This document shows, piece by piece, positions 27,201 to 38,004 of a DNA stretch of 64,000 nt (position 1 is its first letter; each line of letters opens with the position of its first letter). This DNA is from Hyposmocoma kahamanoa. Lineage: Eukaryota > Arthropoda > Insecta > Lepidoptera > Cosmopterigidae. The notes beneath the pieces were generated by a model, which saw only the letters and a program-made list of their open reading frames with translations, searched no databases and was not told the DNA's origin. The stretch is from contig NW_020654422.1 of assembly GCF_003589595.1 (NCBI RefSeq), positions 8,184,516 through 8,248,515 on the forward strand, written 5' to 3'. The translations under genes were made by a program, and so were the position numbers.

Positions 27201-30200
27201 GTTTTTTCGATGGTTGTGAACCTTCCTAGACGTGCAAATTTCATCGCGATGTTTTCCTTAACCGAAAAACTCATGGTAAATTTCAACAATTTTTCGACAA
27301 CCGGATTCGAACTCATGGTCTTTGCTTTGAGTGGCAGTAGGTCAAACCATCAGGCAGCTGCGGATTTTAACAGCTAATATAATTATTAAATATAAAGACT
27401 TACAAGTCATGTTGCTTTCTTTTTCTCTTACTAACATCACGAAATTTGATGTCGATAACCAATATTGGAGTAAAAAAGTAATTGTATTTCACATGAGTCA
27501 ATCAAATAACAATATAATATCTTTTATTAAATACCATGATGTTGTTACTACCATAATAGATAATTATTTTTTGGGAAAATACTACACTAGTTTGTTATTG
27601 TTATTGAAACAAAGACCGATCAAACACAAAGAAAAACTCCTTCGATCGGACTGGACCCGAACCAGTGTCTGTTGCCTCACCGTGGCTACCACTCTTGCCA
27701 ACTGAGCAACAGACTGAGTCAGCAGATTTTAGAAATTTCTCTATGTGCCTGCTGTCACTATATAATAACCAACATCAATTAAATAACACTCTATAATAAC
27801 ATTGTCTTCGTACATCTGACAACATGATTTGTGTTATCAATGTCATTAAAGAAGTCTTCAAAAGATTTTCAAATGTGTGGAAAATATTGACTGTTTTTTA
27901 TCAATTGGACATCAACAATGTTATCATTATAGTAAGACAAGTATGTTGACTCCATATAAACGTAGAAGCGCGGCATGTGTGTGTGTGCACGGTGCACATT
28001 ATTATTATTAATGACAGGCGCGTAAGACGTCGTCACACGCGCCTGTTATTATTATGCGAATGTGTGCGATCGTGCACGGCGCGCTGCGGGCATGCACACA
28101 CACAAGCCGTGCTGCTCAAACTTTTGTATGGAGTTACCATACTGGTCTTATTATATTATGTAAATAGAGCCGAAGTCTTTAAAAAAGGAAACAATATTGC
28201 CACTAGATCATAGTTTTTCTAAAAGAAGTAATATATTAAAAACAAAACATAAATGTAGAAAATAACTTTTAAAGAATAAAACACGTTTTTAATTAAGAAT
28301 ATCCATTGTATTTTTCATTAGCCTATTAATAATAAAAAAGTGTGTCCTTCTGAAGTGTCTACTTAATTATTTTTATATATATTTCCTCAATAAATTACTG
28401 TGTGTAATTCTCCATGTACAAAATATTGTTTTATAAACAAGACCGTTTAAAAAAAATAAATAAATAAAAAAAAAAGACCGTATTTATGACCAATAAAATG
28501 AAAACATATAATGCAAAAGCATTTTACTCACCTCTGGTGGCTTTTTGGGATATTTAGACGTCAGTCGCGTATGAGGAACTGACTGGCGACTATTCTTAGC
28601 CCTTTGCCGGTGTATTAATTCTAACAACTCCAATCCGTGATAATGCGTGAATTGATCTAGCTTCCTTTTTCTATTTACAGCAACCTGCAATTAAACAAAA
28701 TATTGTACACAAAATGAACAATCATACTTGTGTTGACAGTGGTTATTTATCGAATATGTAAAGGTACAACATATATATTCGTATGTTGATGGTAGATGCA
28801 ATATTAGCAGAAATGTGATAAGTACAAAAAATATATGTATTCTTAGATCTTTATAATTATCTGTAGTCACATAAATAATACATATAATAGTAAGTTAAAT
28901 GCAACATTAGCACGGCCTGTAACTTTTATCCTAAGAGATTGCCAAGCGCAGGGTAAAACAATGCAGAAGGGCAATTGCATAACTGTAATTGACTCATTGG
29001 GAACAACATGGATGTTCGGCATCCAAAGCCCGTTTTGATGTTATTGGTTATTGCATCAAAACACGTAAAACACTATCTTGTATCTTGTGACAAAAACTCA
29101 TTTCGACCTCGATTGCGTAATTTTCATTCATTTAGAAGGTGGCGCTCGCGCGTCGCCCTTGTGGCATCGATTATAAATGTGCGATTGAATTTCGAACCCG
29201 TTACCACCTGCAGTTACTTTACTTACTTTAATGTTAAAAAGTCTGAAACGAGCGACTTCATCCTCCACAAGGAGCATCTAGAAGGCTATTGAAGAGACCT
29301 GCTGAAGATGGTACTGTCGATTCATTTCAATCCAGCGAATGTAATGAATGATTAAAAATACGTTAATTTTTTTTTCAATGTAACTTTTAAATAAGACTGA
29401 TTCACAATTCGTCGCCTTACTTTCTCAAACTCGTATCTTAAAGAACAAAGTTACTGAAATGCAAAAAATGGATTGTATATACAAATTTTACAGGTTGATT
29501 TCACATCACATTTCCTTCATATTTACACACTAGCTTTTACCTATTCTCAAAGTAATGCATCCAAATTACCACCCTTGATAAGAAATTTAAAATAAATAGA
29601 AATTTTCGCCATCTCCTGAATAATCATTCTTTATAAGGTACGAGTTTGAGAAAGTAAGGCTTCGAATTTATTTTCTTAAAAACCAATAATAAAACGAACG
29701 CCCCATTAATTTACCAGTGGTATTAATTTACAATGGTACAACAAGAGCGGATAACACAAGGGAAAAAAATATTTTCAAATGTTTCTAATTATTTTGAAAT
29801 AATAATAACACCTGAATCTTTTAGGTAAATCATAGGACACATAAATAATAAAGAATATAAGAGTCATTATTATAAATATAATATACTATATATATATATA
29901 TATATAATAAACCTTTATTTAAAATTTTCTCGAATCTCACTTTTACATGATACACCCTTGTTACACCCAATGCTTCAAATGTCTAGCTTAAAAAGAAATT
30001 TTAGTACCACATTTACCTGTGAGAATCTCCTTGCCTGCCGTCTAATACGTGGGGTGTTAAACAGTCTCGGTACAGCGTGTAACCTTGCTGCCAAGAGGCC
30101 GACTGCCGGACGCGGGTCTAGACACAATGGTGGAGCAGCTGCATGTACTAGCGCCGCTTCAACGGCTTCTAAAGCTCCGCGTTCTTCGCCTGCCCAGCCA

Positions 30201-33192
30201 CACCGTCCACCGATACACATGGCGTCTGTTATTATGCTCTATAAAAAATAAAATCGATTTTTTTTAAATTTGTTTTCACTTATACTTAAATTCTATTACA
30301 TAATAATAAATAAATAATGTACATACTCATATCAAGAATTAGTGGTATTTAATCGATTACCGATCGATTGTCTTTATCAAAACAGTAACACTAAAGCATA
30401 CCTGATTAGTAGGCCTAAGCAAAACATGATGGGTATCGCAAACGAAGCTAGGGTAGGCCTGTCGGTAATCTCTAATTTGTGCTATTATGCAACCAGAGTA
30501 GAACAGACAGGAGTGCTCTGACTCCAATAGGTCCAGTAGTACCACAGGCAACTCTTCATTGTCAATGTAGCTGAGTAATTCTTCTTCTTCATAAGGCCAT
30601 CTTGGAGTCTCTATTAAGGTTTCCTCTTGACTTGATGAGGTCTGGTGAGAATTATTCAGATTTACCAAAGTGGACTCAATGTTTGTGTCCGTTTATTGTA
30701 ACATAACAAACAACAAAATAAAAAAGTCATTTACTGCGAATAACTTTGCCTCATAAAGGAAATTTAATATTGCTGCAACATTAAGCATAATAAATTATTT
30801 TATAAATAAAATCATAATTCACAGTTGCAACACGAGACTTCTGTTAAGCGCGCCTTCGCTGATACCTTAAGCTGAGAAGGATTTATAATAATTGCTACTT
30901 GCCCACTTATTATTATCATATTATGTTGGCAATTTTGTTATGGTATGAAGTTTCAAAAACAAAATTTTTTAATCACCTTAAATGATCAATGTGAATAAAT
31001 CTATTCAGAAAGAGCACCTTGCTCATTCTGTTCAGAAGAATAGCCCTTAAGAATTAGTGGTGTTTAATCAATCAATTCAACAAAAAATAGAAGTTTTGCT
31101 CAAATTTAAATTACAAAGTTTTTCTCAGAAAAAGAAGAAGACAAGTTAGGCAGTTTTCCACTCCGAATTGTATAAATTGTAAGGATCATTTCATCATAGT
31201 TTTATAGTACATGGATTGAAAGATTACAAGTACAAATTATGACAATACATACAATCTGTTTTTCAAGTAATTAACAGATATGTACCCAGTGTATTTATTA
31301 TACCCAGTTTATTTTGGTAGAGAAACAATTTCCCACTTTTAGTTAGGCTGTTTATGCATAGCATGTAAGAATTGTGCTATAACAAATCCTGTAACATTTT
31401 TCTCCGAAATCATTTTTAATTTCCGTAACACAACTTTATTAATCTATTCCTAGGGAATTGCAACTAGTAGCCAATAGTTCATAAACACTGCCTGTAAACT
31501 AATTCTTAACTTAATGACAACCTTGCGACGATGCAGCCTCGTTCCATCGTCATCCTGCCTTTTTATCACCTTTTCTCTGGTTCCTGGCCACTTTTGAAAA
31601 CAAATGACCACCAGAGAAAAAGTTATAAAAGTTATAAGGCGGAATGACGATGGAAGGAGGTGGCATCATCACAACCTCAATGGCTTAATGGTTCGCACTG
31701 TGGGCTCTGGATGAGGAGGTCCTGACTTCAATTCCCAGTAGGATCAATTTTAATTCTGGTTTTGGTGTTCTAGTTACTGGCCCCGAGTTAATTCCATTGC
31801 TTTGGTACAGAGAATTCCCTAGTTTGAGACCATTATTGGTGTGGTTGTCTGGCACCTTATTATTTTGTTTAGAAACAAAATAAACTGAATTTTAGTGGGT
31901 TGCTAATTTTTCAAAAATTGGTGTTGTTTTTGGGAATCAACTTCACTGGCTTACTCACTATGTCATAAAGGTACATTATATATTTTTATCATTTGTAGGA
32001 GTTAATAACAAAAAAATTTAAACCAGAAAAATGATAAAAATAGCATTTAGCAGATTAATGATAAAAAATCTTTAATGATTCACTTGGACTTATTCTTTAT
32101 CAGTGAGTTCATGGAGAAGTGAACCAAACACTTCACTATACAATTAACATGGCAACACTTTCCAAGTATCTGACTATAAGTAGGATATCATGTTTTCTAT
32201 TATATAATCCTGTATAATTTATATTTTTAATAGCTCCAAACACTTGATTATTTACCACAGGCCCTGCTGAGCATGACTGTTTGTGATCTCAATATAACAG
32301 CAATTAAGTGTTACACTACATATTATATACAGATGTTCCAGTTTAATCTAATGATTCAAAAACTTCCTTATGGATTCAGCTCGCTAACCACTTCACTTAA
32401 AGGTCAGTGCAATATAGCAAATTTATTTATAACAAACCTGGTTCCCTAGTTTCAAATGTAACTGAATTACACTCACATTAGCATCTGGTGGGTTTATGTA
32501 CTGTGTGTTACCGTTGACTTTCAGCGAGAGAGAGTATCCCTTATTACCTGGATAAAGATTTATTATTAACGTATTCAGGTTGTACGTAGCTAGCAACTTT
32601 TCCAATAAATATGAGGTTGTCTTAAGCCCTTGCTGCAAAGACAAAAAAAGATAATATTACCCATTGTTTATGGCTGGAATTTGACAATATATTTTTATTA
32701 TATCAAGTGACAGGACGAATAAGTCCAATATAGTTAGTTTAATTATACAAAAGGTGTAACATGAATGTATATCATTACATGGGTATTTTTTATGTTATTT
32801 ATAATAAATAATACTCACATAATTGACCTGTGATGCTTCATCCCTACTCAGTTCATTATACAATTCATGCAACTTTTTAAATAAATCAAATTTCTCTCTA
32901 CTCTTCGAAGACGACGAGTTTCGCTGAAACTTCATCCTCGACTCATCAACTGACTCTGCTAGATGCATTTTATCATGGGTCCAAGTCATTTTGTGGTCTG
33001 GAACACCACTGTCAAATTGTGATAAACTTGAATTCACATTTTTGGCCCGGTTTAGTATAACCTGCAATAAAAAACATACACAATCAATAAATATAGACTT
33101 TCCAAGCAGAACTACATATAAATGATATGGATTAAGTAATGAAAGTAACGAAATACCTCTGCTTCCAGTGCCGCGTGAATTAAACCATCCAT
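15269..33192 (-). CDS. Spt20: Spt20, SAGA complex subunit (SUPT20H/FAM48A family), 16 exons
   Basis: Spt20 is a structural subunit of the SAGA histone acetyltransferase co-activator in the nucleus. Exons in transcript order: 33157-33192, 32819-33061, 32477-32632, 30402-30674, 30017-30238, 28532-28684, 26792-27101, 25144-25283, 24013-24216, 22386-22535, 20285-20417, 19295-19524, 18691-18870, 17261-17459, 15946-16128, 15269-15354. Phases close to 2898 nt, 965 residues; human SUPT20H is nearer 780. The N-terminal Spt20 domain is plain: LIINLYPGNKGYSLSL, WPYEEEELLSYIDNEELP, GCIIAQIRDYRQ, HHVLLRPT, APPLCLDPRPAV. FTEIFTEEGRKSV also recurs in insect relatives. The second half is low-complexity and Gln-rich, with a poly-Q run in exon 13 and a Gly-Ser-Val tract in exon 9. 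The start MDGLIHAALEAE follows the family N-terminus. The 5' border of exon 4 is the least certain. The N gap falls in intron 8 and the phase closes without a hidden exon, though one is possible. Confidence 0.92.
17527..17640. repeat. SINE-like repeat, family R2
   Basis: ATTAATACAAAGATCGAACA is followed by CCGGCTGGATTCGAACCAAC, a tRNA B-box read in reverse. Relatives lie at 18292-18460 and 27605-27735, and the tail unit recurs as a palindrome at 45714-45810. It lies in an Spt20 intron. Confidence 0.5.
18292..18460. repeat. SINE-like repeat, family R2
   Basis: A tRNA-like core (CGTGGCTTACC through GTCGGTTCGAATCCGGCC) is bounded on the left by AAATACAAAGATCCGAC and on the right by a reversed version of the same end (CAAACTTTGTATTAATA). 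It is not a functional tRNA: no acceptor stem pairs around it. Confidence 0.5.
18717..18765 (-). repeat. CAG-type trinucleotide tract in Spt20 exon 13
   Basis: CTG-type triplets on the plus strand read as CAG on the coding strand and give two glutamine runs separated by proline. Such tracts are common in Spt20 and often vary in length between individuals. Confidence 0.8.
19596..19655 (-). repeat. Fragment of repeat family R3
   Basis: About 60 bases match, in reverse, the left part of the longer copies at 50595 and 51465 (GCAGTAGAGCTCCTTCTGAA there, GCAGTAGACCTCCATGTGAA here). It lies in an Spt20 intron. Confidence 0.45.
20731..21004. mobile_element. Foldback MITE with 70-bp inverted ends, family R5
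   Basis: The ends read ATAGGAAATGAAACTATTTT on the left and the same on the reverse-complemented right, and pair over about 70 bp with few mismatches, through TTTTTTCAAACAAA to GACGTTTC. The centre holds CCGTGACCATGGGACCTG and GGGCCCGAAACGTCGG. A half copy of that centre plus right arm lies at 34640-34735. No coding capacity. Confidence 0.7.
22700..22862 (-). repeat. tRNA-headed SINE, family R1, truncated
   Basis: Close relative of the copy at 14740-14929 (shared AGTAGCTAAAGCACTTGTGT and CTCAGAAATGGCGACACCAT). It lacks the tRNA 5' head, ending after GGCGACACCATGAAAACCGA. It lies in an Spt20 intron, next to the RTE fragment. Confidence 0.6.
22905..23225 (-). pseudogene. RTE-type LINE, C-terminal end of reverse transcriptase, decayed
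   Basis: On the minus strand one frame reads TIKKRKITYLGHVLRHYKY and then GKVEGKRRAGRRRKSW, the well-known tail of RTE-clade reverse transcriptases. Upstream, a shifted frame gives NEIVLLRINTSRR, so at least one indel separates the parts, and stops follow the tail. It sits in an Spt20 intron, transcribed with the host gene, and is a dead fragment. Confidence 0.7.
23615..23830 (-). repeat. Repeat family R3, minus-strand copy
   Basis: Starts on the plus strand at ATGACGGGAGGAACAAGTGG, runs through GGTGGTAAGCGACACGCCTG and ends near CCGAACCGGAACGC. It corresponds in reverse to the copies at 50595-50868 and 51465-51740. It lies in an Spt20 intron. Confidence 0.65.
24060..24145 (-). repeat. 9-bp coding minisatellite in Spt20 exon 9
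   Basis: About eight tandem copies of a 9-base unit of the type GACGCTGCC (plus strand) encode Gly-Ser-Val repeats. Unit length is a multiple of three, so copy changes keep the frame. Third-position differences between units suggest a moderately old expansion. Confidence 0.8.
24452..24851. other. Assembly gap, 400 N
   Basis: Exactly 400 undetermined bases in Spt20 intron 8. The round number suggests a scaffolding join or an estimated gap. Anything encoded here, including a small extra exon, is invisible. Confidence 0.98.
25388..25733 (+). pseudogene. mariner transposase 3' end with terminal repeat
   Basis: The plus strand shows the end of a mariner transposase (LAPCDFYLFPKIKNQLRGQ; then WFIRMKKCINANGEHFEKQ), with one internal stop, then the terminal repeat. 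The end reads GTGCGCCTCACGCA followed by the TA target. The 5' two thirds of the gene and the other terminal repeat are missing. A longer copy of the same family is at 43201-44610. It lies antisense in an Spt20 intron. Confidence 0.8.
25750..26330. repeat. Split SINE (Metulj-like, R4) with an R3 repeat inserted
   Basis: The left piece 25750-25850 has ACTGCTGGGCAAAGGCCTCC and GATTGGGAACTTCACATACA. The right piece 26146-26330 resumes with TGCAGGTTTCCTCACGGTGT, TTCACCGAAATGG and a reversed B-box, CCAGGTTCGAACC. Together they follow the order of the common lepidopteran SINE I know as Metulj. The interruption, about 25857-26125, is a minus-strand R3 copy. Confidence 0.6.
25857..26125 (-). repeat. 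Repeat family R3, minus-strand copy, nested in a SINE
   Basis: Begins AAGTGACCGAACGAACAAGT and ends in AACTCTACTGCTACT, the reverse of the plus-strand copies near 50.6 and 51.5 kb. It interrupts an R4 SINE, so it inserted later. Confidence 0.65.
27112..27365. repeat. SINE, Metulj-like family R4
   Basis: Contains ACTTACTGCTGGGCATCGGT, CGATGTTTTCCTTAACCGAA and a reversed B-box (CAACCGGATTCGAACTC). The order matches the split copy at 25750-26330. It begins 11 bases upstream of Spt20 exon 7. Confidence 0.65.
27605..27735. repeat. SINE-like repeat, family R2
   Basis: GAAACAAAGACCGATCAAACAC is followed within 40 bases by TCGGACTGGACCCGAACCAG and CTTGCCAACTGAGCAACAGA, a reversed tRNA-like body. 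It is related to 17527-17640. Confidence 0.45.
27965..28120. mobile_element. Foldback element, GT-rich arms
   Basis: The outer arms GCGCGGCATGTGTGTGTGTG and CGGGCATGCACACACACAAG are inverted, and an inner pair ACAGGCGCGT / ACGCGCCTGT closes the middle. No coding capacity. It lies in an Spt20 intron. Confidence 0.45.
29405..29672. mobile_element. MITE-like inverted repeat
   Basis: CGCCTTACTTTCTCAAACTC near 29411 is inverted at the right end (GAGTTTGAGAAAGTAAGGC). Arms of about 30 bp enclose about 200 bp of AT-rich DNA. It lies in an Spt20 intron. Confidence 0.55.
29884..29912. repeat. (TA)n microsatellite
   Basis: A near-pure run of TA dinucleotides, about 28 bases, in an Spt20 intron. Confidence 0.85.
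31533..31668. mobile_element. Short foldback element
   Basis: CCATCGTCATCCTGCCTTTT on the left is answered by AAGGCGGAATGACGATGGAA on the right, with further pairing of CCTTTTCTCTGG and CCAGAGAAAAAG inside. About 135 bp in all, in an Spt20 intron, directly abutting a SINE. Confidence 0.5.
31676..31870 (+). repeat. tRNA-derived SINE
   Basis: CCTCAATGGCTTAATGGTTC (A box) and CTGACTTCAATTCCCAGTAGG (B box) are about 30 bases apart, followed by a body ending near GTGTGGTTGTCTGGCACC. It is a SINE head, not a working tRNA, because no matching acceptor stem is present. Confidence 0.55.
32705..32740 (-). repeat. Fragment of repeat family R3
   Basis: AAGTGACAGGACGAATAAGT matches the outer end of the R3 copies in reverse. 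Only about 35 bases remain, in Spt20 intron 2. Confidence 0.4.
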
Positions 33193-34169
33193 AATGTCAT
33201 TTAATTAAACAAATGTAAGTGGCAGCTGTATTTTCAAATATATTATTTCATATTAGCGATTTAGGCCTAAGTATTAAGTCATGATTTATAGAAAAACTAA
33301 TGTGTTTTATTTATGTTTCACGATGCATGACAGTAAAATAACATGTCCAAAACCAATTTTTGACAATTCTGTCGAAAGTTTATAGTGATGTACTTCATTA
33401 ATAAGATTTGACCAATCAATCGATTACAATTTAATCTTTGATTTACATATATTTCTTTGTATTTTAGGCCAATGAATTTCCGTCCGTTTCATGAAACCAT
33501 AATATTTTTAAAAACATTTTCTTGAATATAATATATAACAATTATCAAAGCCCTTTAGACATAACTACAAGCATTTTTTTTTTATTTCACTAATCGACGT
33601 AATGAAACATTCAAAGCCATTTGATTATATCAACATTAACTTTAGAAAACTAAGAACTATTAAAAAGTAATCTGTGTTATTAAATAATTAATATATTATA
33701 TCACCGAACGTTCAGCTTAAGTTATAAATTCAACTTAATATATGTATGATAGAAACAAACCGAATGTGCTCTTAAATAAGCATTGATAGACATTCTTCCT
33801 GAATTACAACCTTAGAGGATGGAAATTAAAACTGACTATTCAAGTGACAAGCGTCATAAAAAAAATGTCATATGACATGACTCGTGAATACCTAATCTTT
33901 TTGATCCGATAATATTTGTTGTTTGGTTTTTATTATTATTGTAAAATACTCTTTATACTAATATAAGCAGAAGTTTTCTTACAAATTTCTTAAGACAAAT
34001 ATTTTCTTGACGTTTGCCTTATTCATTTGAGTTTATGCTATGAAAACTATATTAATTACTTTGTATGCACATATTTGAAAATTTTGTAAAGTTTATTAAT
34101 TCTGTGCCTACTTTTACATTAAGTTTTATTACTTTAAGACTCGTCTCCTTCGAATTTTCTCACTCGAAT

Positions 34170-34530
34170 TCTTCGTCATCGACGTTGCAGCCAATGTCAG
34201 CTAGTTCTTAAGTAATGGAAATAATATTTCCTGAGTAGTGATCCATAGAATTATAGTTTTCGCATTAATTTGCGAAAGTTTTCTCTTTAAGAGAACTCTA
34301 CGTCTTATGCCACAATTTTCATAGGCGGCCTTTAGGTTTCTCCACGTATCTGCAGCAGTCTGTATTTCTTACATGTGGATAGCAACTGGGTTGTAAACTC
34401 AAGCAAATTTTTGCGTATGCTTTCTTAACTTTTCAAAAATCAGCAGTCGTTTCTTCGGAACCAATTGCTAAATTCCATAGTCTATCAATAATAATTTCAT
34501 TTAAGTTTTCGTAATGAAGAAAAACAATGT
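34170..34530 (-). pseudogene. Ty1/copia retrotransposon gag (UBN2-type) relic
   Basis: Read on the minus strand, one frame gives AADTWRNLKAAYENCGIRRR and LLKRKLSQI. A shifted frame after it gives NYNSMDHYSGNIIS and a third gives IGCNVDDEEF. Upstream, KAYAKICLSLQPS is in another frame. The order (W-L-x-x-A-Y-E, R-x-x-L-L-x-K-L, then an IG-x-x-x-x-D-E-E block) is that of copia gag proteins. At least two frameshifts. No pol or LTR is visible, so it is an isolated fossil. Confidence 0.6.
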
Positions 34531-34639
34531 ATTGATTCTTAAGTCGTCGTGACAAGGAACACTGTAAAAATTTTAAATAAAAATTCGAAATAATCACAGA
34601 TACACATAAACGTGCGTCATCAAAAAAAAAGGTTATAGG

Positions 34640-34735
34640 TAAAAAGGTGTACCACCTCAGTCTACCGTGACCATGGGACCTGTAAAGGGGCCGAAACGTT
34701 GGTTTATTTGAAAATACAAATATAGTTTCATTTTC
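34640..34735. repeat. Half copy of foldback family R5
   Basis: CCTCAGTCTACCGTGACCAT, GGGGCCGAAACGTTGG and TTTGAAAATACAAATATAGTTTC match the centre and right arm of the element at 20731-21004. The left arm is absent. Confidence 0.6.
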
Positions 34736-35995
34736 TACATCTATAAGGTTTTAATAATTAGGACATGATCCACCACAACGGCCGAATTTGGATTGTGGAC
34801 CTAACAAATTTTTCTCTACAAGTTCAAATATAATTTAAAGGACTAGAAAAATAAACATAAATTAACGTTGAGACTTAGAAATACCTACTGTAATATTCTT
34901 TTGTGAAAATGTCGTAGTCCACTTAATTATTTTTTTCAACGGATTTATTTTTGTCAAACTAAAACCATTGATTACATTTTAAACAACGTGTTAATTTTTG
35001 GATATTAAGAAACACACAACCTCTATAAAATTTAAACATATGTCTTTAAACATTAATGATGATTCTAAAGCATATTTCGCACGTCGACACCAACACCGCC
35101 ATGAGCAAAAATCACGGTTTTTCAGTGATTCTAATAACCATTTCTCGAAAGTCGACTTTTTCATTTAGTGCTTAGAGAATGGAAAAAAAAAATTAGGAAG
35201 ACTATTTCGTACATAAGGTTTAGTGTGCACCTACTCGTTTTAACCTTAGATCCGTCTTAGTCTTTGTTTCGAAGTACGATATGTTATGATCAATTTATTT
35301 AAATCTCCCGCATGCTTGAGAATGCTCGCGTATACTGCGGAAGATTTTGGTTCGTATCTAGTTTGTACGTTACACAATTGACCATAAAGTTCGTTATGCT
35401 ATATACGTACAATATCTTTATAAAAATTCGCATCCATTCCGTTCCGCCGCAATATAAATAGAGCCATAAACAAGTACATTAACGGGAATCGACCGATTCA
35501 CTCAATAATTTTAATGAAAAAACACTATTGCTCTGGTGTTGCACTACTGAAAAAATACATAATTATTACTATTTTAAATTTCCAATTTAATACTAGGGTA
35601 GATTGTGTTACAGAAATGGTTCTTTGGCGTATTCTATTAATACTATTAGACCCCACTGGCTTGACCATTTAAAGACAAACATTCTGAAGTGTCCTAAATG
35701 TCGGATGAAAGTTGGGTCATCCGACATAACTTTATTTTTTTTAATGTGAAATGTAGACATTTGCAACATCAGATAAGCTGCCTAGCCTACTTGTCTAGTT
35801 ATCTGTGGCCTAGCCTATGCGTTGCTAGCCTTTGAAAGCCCTGTAAACACGATTTTTGAAGAACCAATATTATTTCATGAAATCAATATTGTTTGTATGA
35901 TGGCTATACTTAATTAACAAGAGCAACTTGCTTGACAATTAGCTGTTAACTCCTAAAACTACAATGTATACAAATGGAAACTATCCAAAGATGCC

Positions 35996-36001
35996 TTTAT
36001 T
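35996..36001 (-). terminator. Candidate poly(A) signal of SRP9
   Basis: AATAAA on the minus strand about 100 bases past the SRP9 stop, a usual distance for a short housekeeping gene. Confidence 0.5.
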
Positions 36002-36103
36002 GCAAGGGACAGATATCATTATGAAAAGGCAATAACTTTAGAAATTTTAGAAGGAATTTAGAAGAATAAAATAATCACAAAATAAATGTAAATAACTATT
36101 TAA

Positions 36104-37819
36104 TTAGATTTCATTTGATGCCATGTGCCTCATTAAATTAGAAATGAATTTGTCTATTTTTCTGACATCTTGCTGGACCTCAGTTTTGTATTGAAGACAC
36201 TGTAACAAGTAAAAGAATATATTAAAACTATTGACCTTCTAAAATAATGTAATGTATTGAACCTATAACAATGCTATTTAAAAAATTTTGAACAAATACC
36301 TTTGACATAGAGTCTGTTTATGTTGTTCTGAATTTTATTACCTATAATTTTTATTTACTCTGATGTACGATAGCGAGTGTTCAGTACAAAAGTCACCACA
36401 CTTGCACAAAATTTGCATTAAGCTGGTCAGAAGCAAAGCATGTGAATGCTGAATGAAAAGGGGGAATGCTGTAAAAATGAGAGCTTTGCTTTAAAGGCAG
36501 AATGCAAAACAATGAATATGGAAGAAAATGTAATGTGCTGAGAGGTAGACCATGGCATACATATCTCAATTAGATTGAGGATGTTGTTAAAAAATATCAG
36601 GGTAAAAGTACCAAGAATAAATAAGACATGTATAGAGACCAATATAAGTGGAGGATGCAGAGGAGTTATCAGGAGCATAGTGAGTAGACAATGTTCATGG
36701 TCTGTGCCTATCTTAATGGAAGACAGACATGATAATAATAATAAAGCACACACTCAACATAGCCCCGCACTAAGGAAACCCTGTGTCGGGGGTGCCTTGG
36801 ACACACACGTAAGACAACCACATATTAGAAATAAATGTAGGCCATACAAATATTTCTCCCTGCCCAGGAATCGAACCTGACACCTCTGCGTGGCATGGTA
36901 ATTGTTCGGCCACGGAGGCTGGTAAAGATCTTATCCACTCATCCGTAGAACAAAGATCTATGTGCAAGACTACTTGTTCACAGTACATTTCGTTCACTCT
37001 TCTTCACTGTGTATGTCAGATCGACCATTGTTCAATTTTATATTTCCAAAACAAAATAAGATATATAAATTCTTAAAACACCTTTACATAGGCCTTAGTT
37101 TAATTAACGAAATTAGTCTCTTAATGTACTTATTCCCTTTTCACTATATAATTACATCAGACTCTGTTCTTCAGATGAGTTGTTATGCTCTTATGTTAGG
37201 TATCTAATTTCATTTTAAACTACTGCAACAGTACTTTGGAAGTAAAAAAAATGGCGATACTTAAGCTTTTGAAATTCACTGGTGCAATAAATTTTATTTA
37301 TCATACCAAGAGACAGAAAGAATCGTCTTTTATTAAATTTTACAAGGATATCTTGCACTTCATAAGACATATACAAGTACAACTAACTTCCATTACCCCA
37401 CAATGTAGGTAGGTGTAATTGTTATTACGGACACCATGCATTTTAATTTTTTTTTTTCATTTCATTCTGGGTGATCAAAGTGTGTCGTCAAACTAAATTT
37501 AATGATAATGTACATAAAGGAACGCGTTAAAAAGGCTGTGACATACAAAAAGAACAAAACTATAAGAGTTATCGCAAAACCTGTAGCAACGTTTACCGAG
37601 AAGTGATATTTAAAAGAAACTTAACAATTCAAGAAATAGCTATGATTAAAAATATGTAAGTTAATTTATTATACTTGCCTTCTTATTATCTGTAATTTTA
37701 ACTAAAAATATGCCTTTTGAATGTGAGTATTTCACACTGTATCTAGTATTCATTGGATCACGTAAATATAACATTTCTGCAGACTTTTCAAATTCTTCCC
37801 AATTAGGTATAAAGGTCAT
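36104..37819 (-). CDS. Srp9: Signal recognition particle 9 kDa protein, two exons, GC-AG intron
   Basis: SRP9 pairs with SRP14 and binds the Alu domain of SRP RNA, pausing translation while ribosomes are taken to the ER. Exon 1 is 37679-37819 (47 codons), exon 2 is 36104-36199 (31 codons and TAA), 78 residues in all; the human protein has 86. WEEFEKSAEMLYLRDPM, YSVKYSHSKG and LVKITDNKK are followed across the intron by CLQYKTEVQQDVRKIDKF, matching the human order with no gap. The donor reads AAG then GCAAGT, a non-canonical GC donor with otherwise ideal consensus; no in-phase GT donor joins the exons as well. I chose the Met before TFIPNWEEF because it aligns with the family start; an in-frame Met at 37850-37852 would add 11 residues. 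Confidence 0.93.
36765..36920 (-). repeat. tRNA-headed SINE, related to family R1
   Basis: On the minus strand it starts GCCTCCGTGGCCGAACAATT and continues to CAGGTTCGATTCCTGGGC. The head resembles the R1 copy at 14740 but the body differs. It lies in the SRP9 intron. Confidence 0.6.
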
Positions 37820-38004
37820 GGTGTTTATTATAATTAATTTATCTCTATTCACTCAAAATATTTCATTTATATCTCCAATTTAACATAAACTGTTCCGAGA
37901 ACAAGACAAACACGAACAACAAGACAGGCACGAAACAACAAGACAGGCACAGACATGACACGTTACTTTCTTCTTTGACAACTTCGCTATTATTAGGGTT
38001 GTCG

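Larger units (their letters stand above)
33193..36103. other. Gene-free stretch between Spt20 and SRP9
   Basis: It contains the Spt20 promoter region, a Ty1/copia gag relic (34170-34530) and half of an R5 foldback element (34640-34735). The rest is AT-rich with no recognisable coding segment. Confidence 0.6.

Noticed and set aside
27977..28213. 78-residue frame in the foldback element
   Set aside because: Produced by GT-rich inverted arms; no similarity to known proteins that I recognise.
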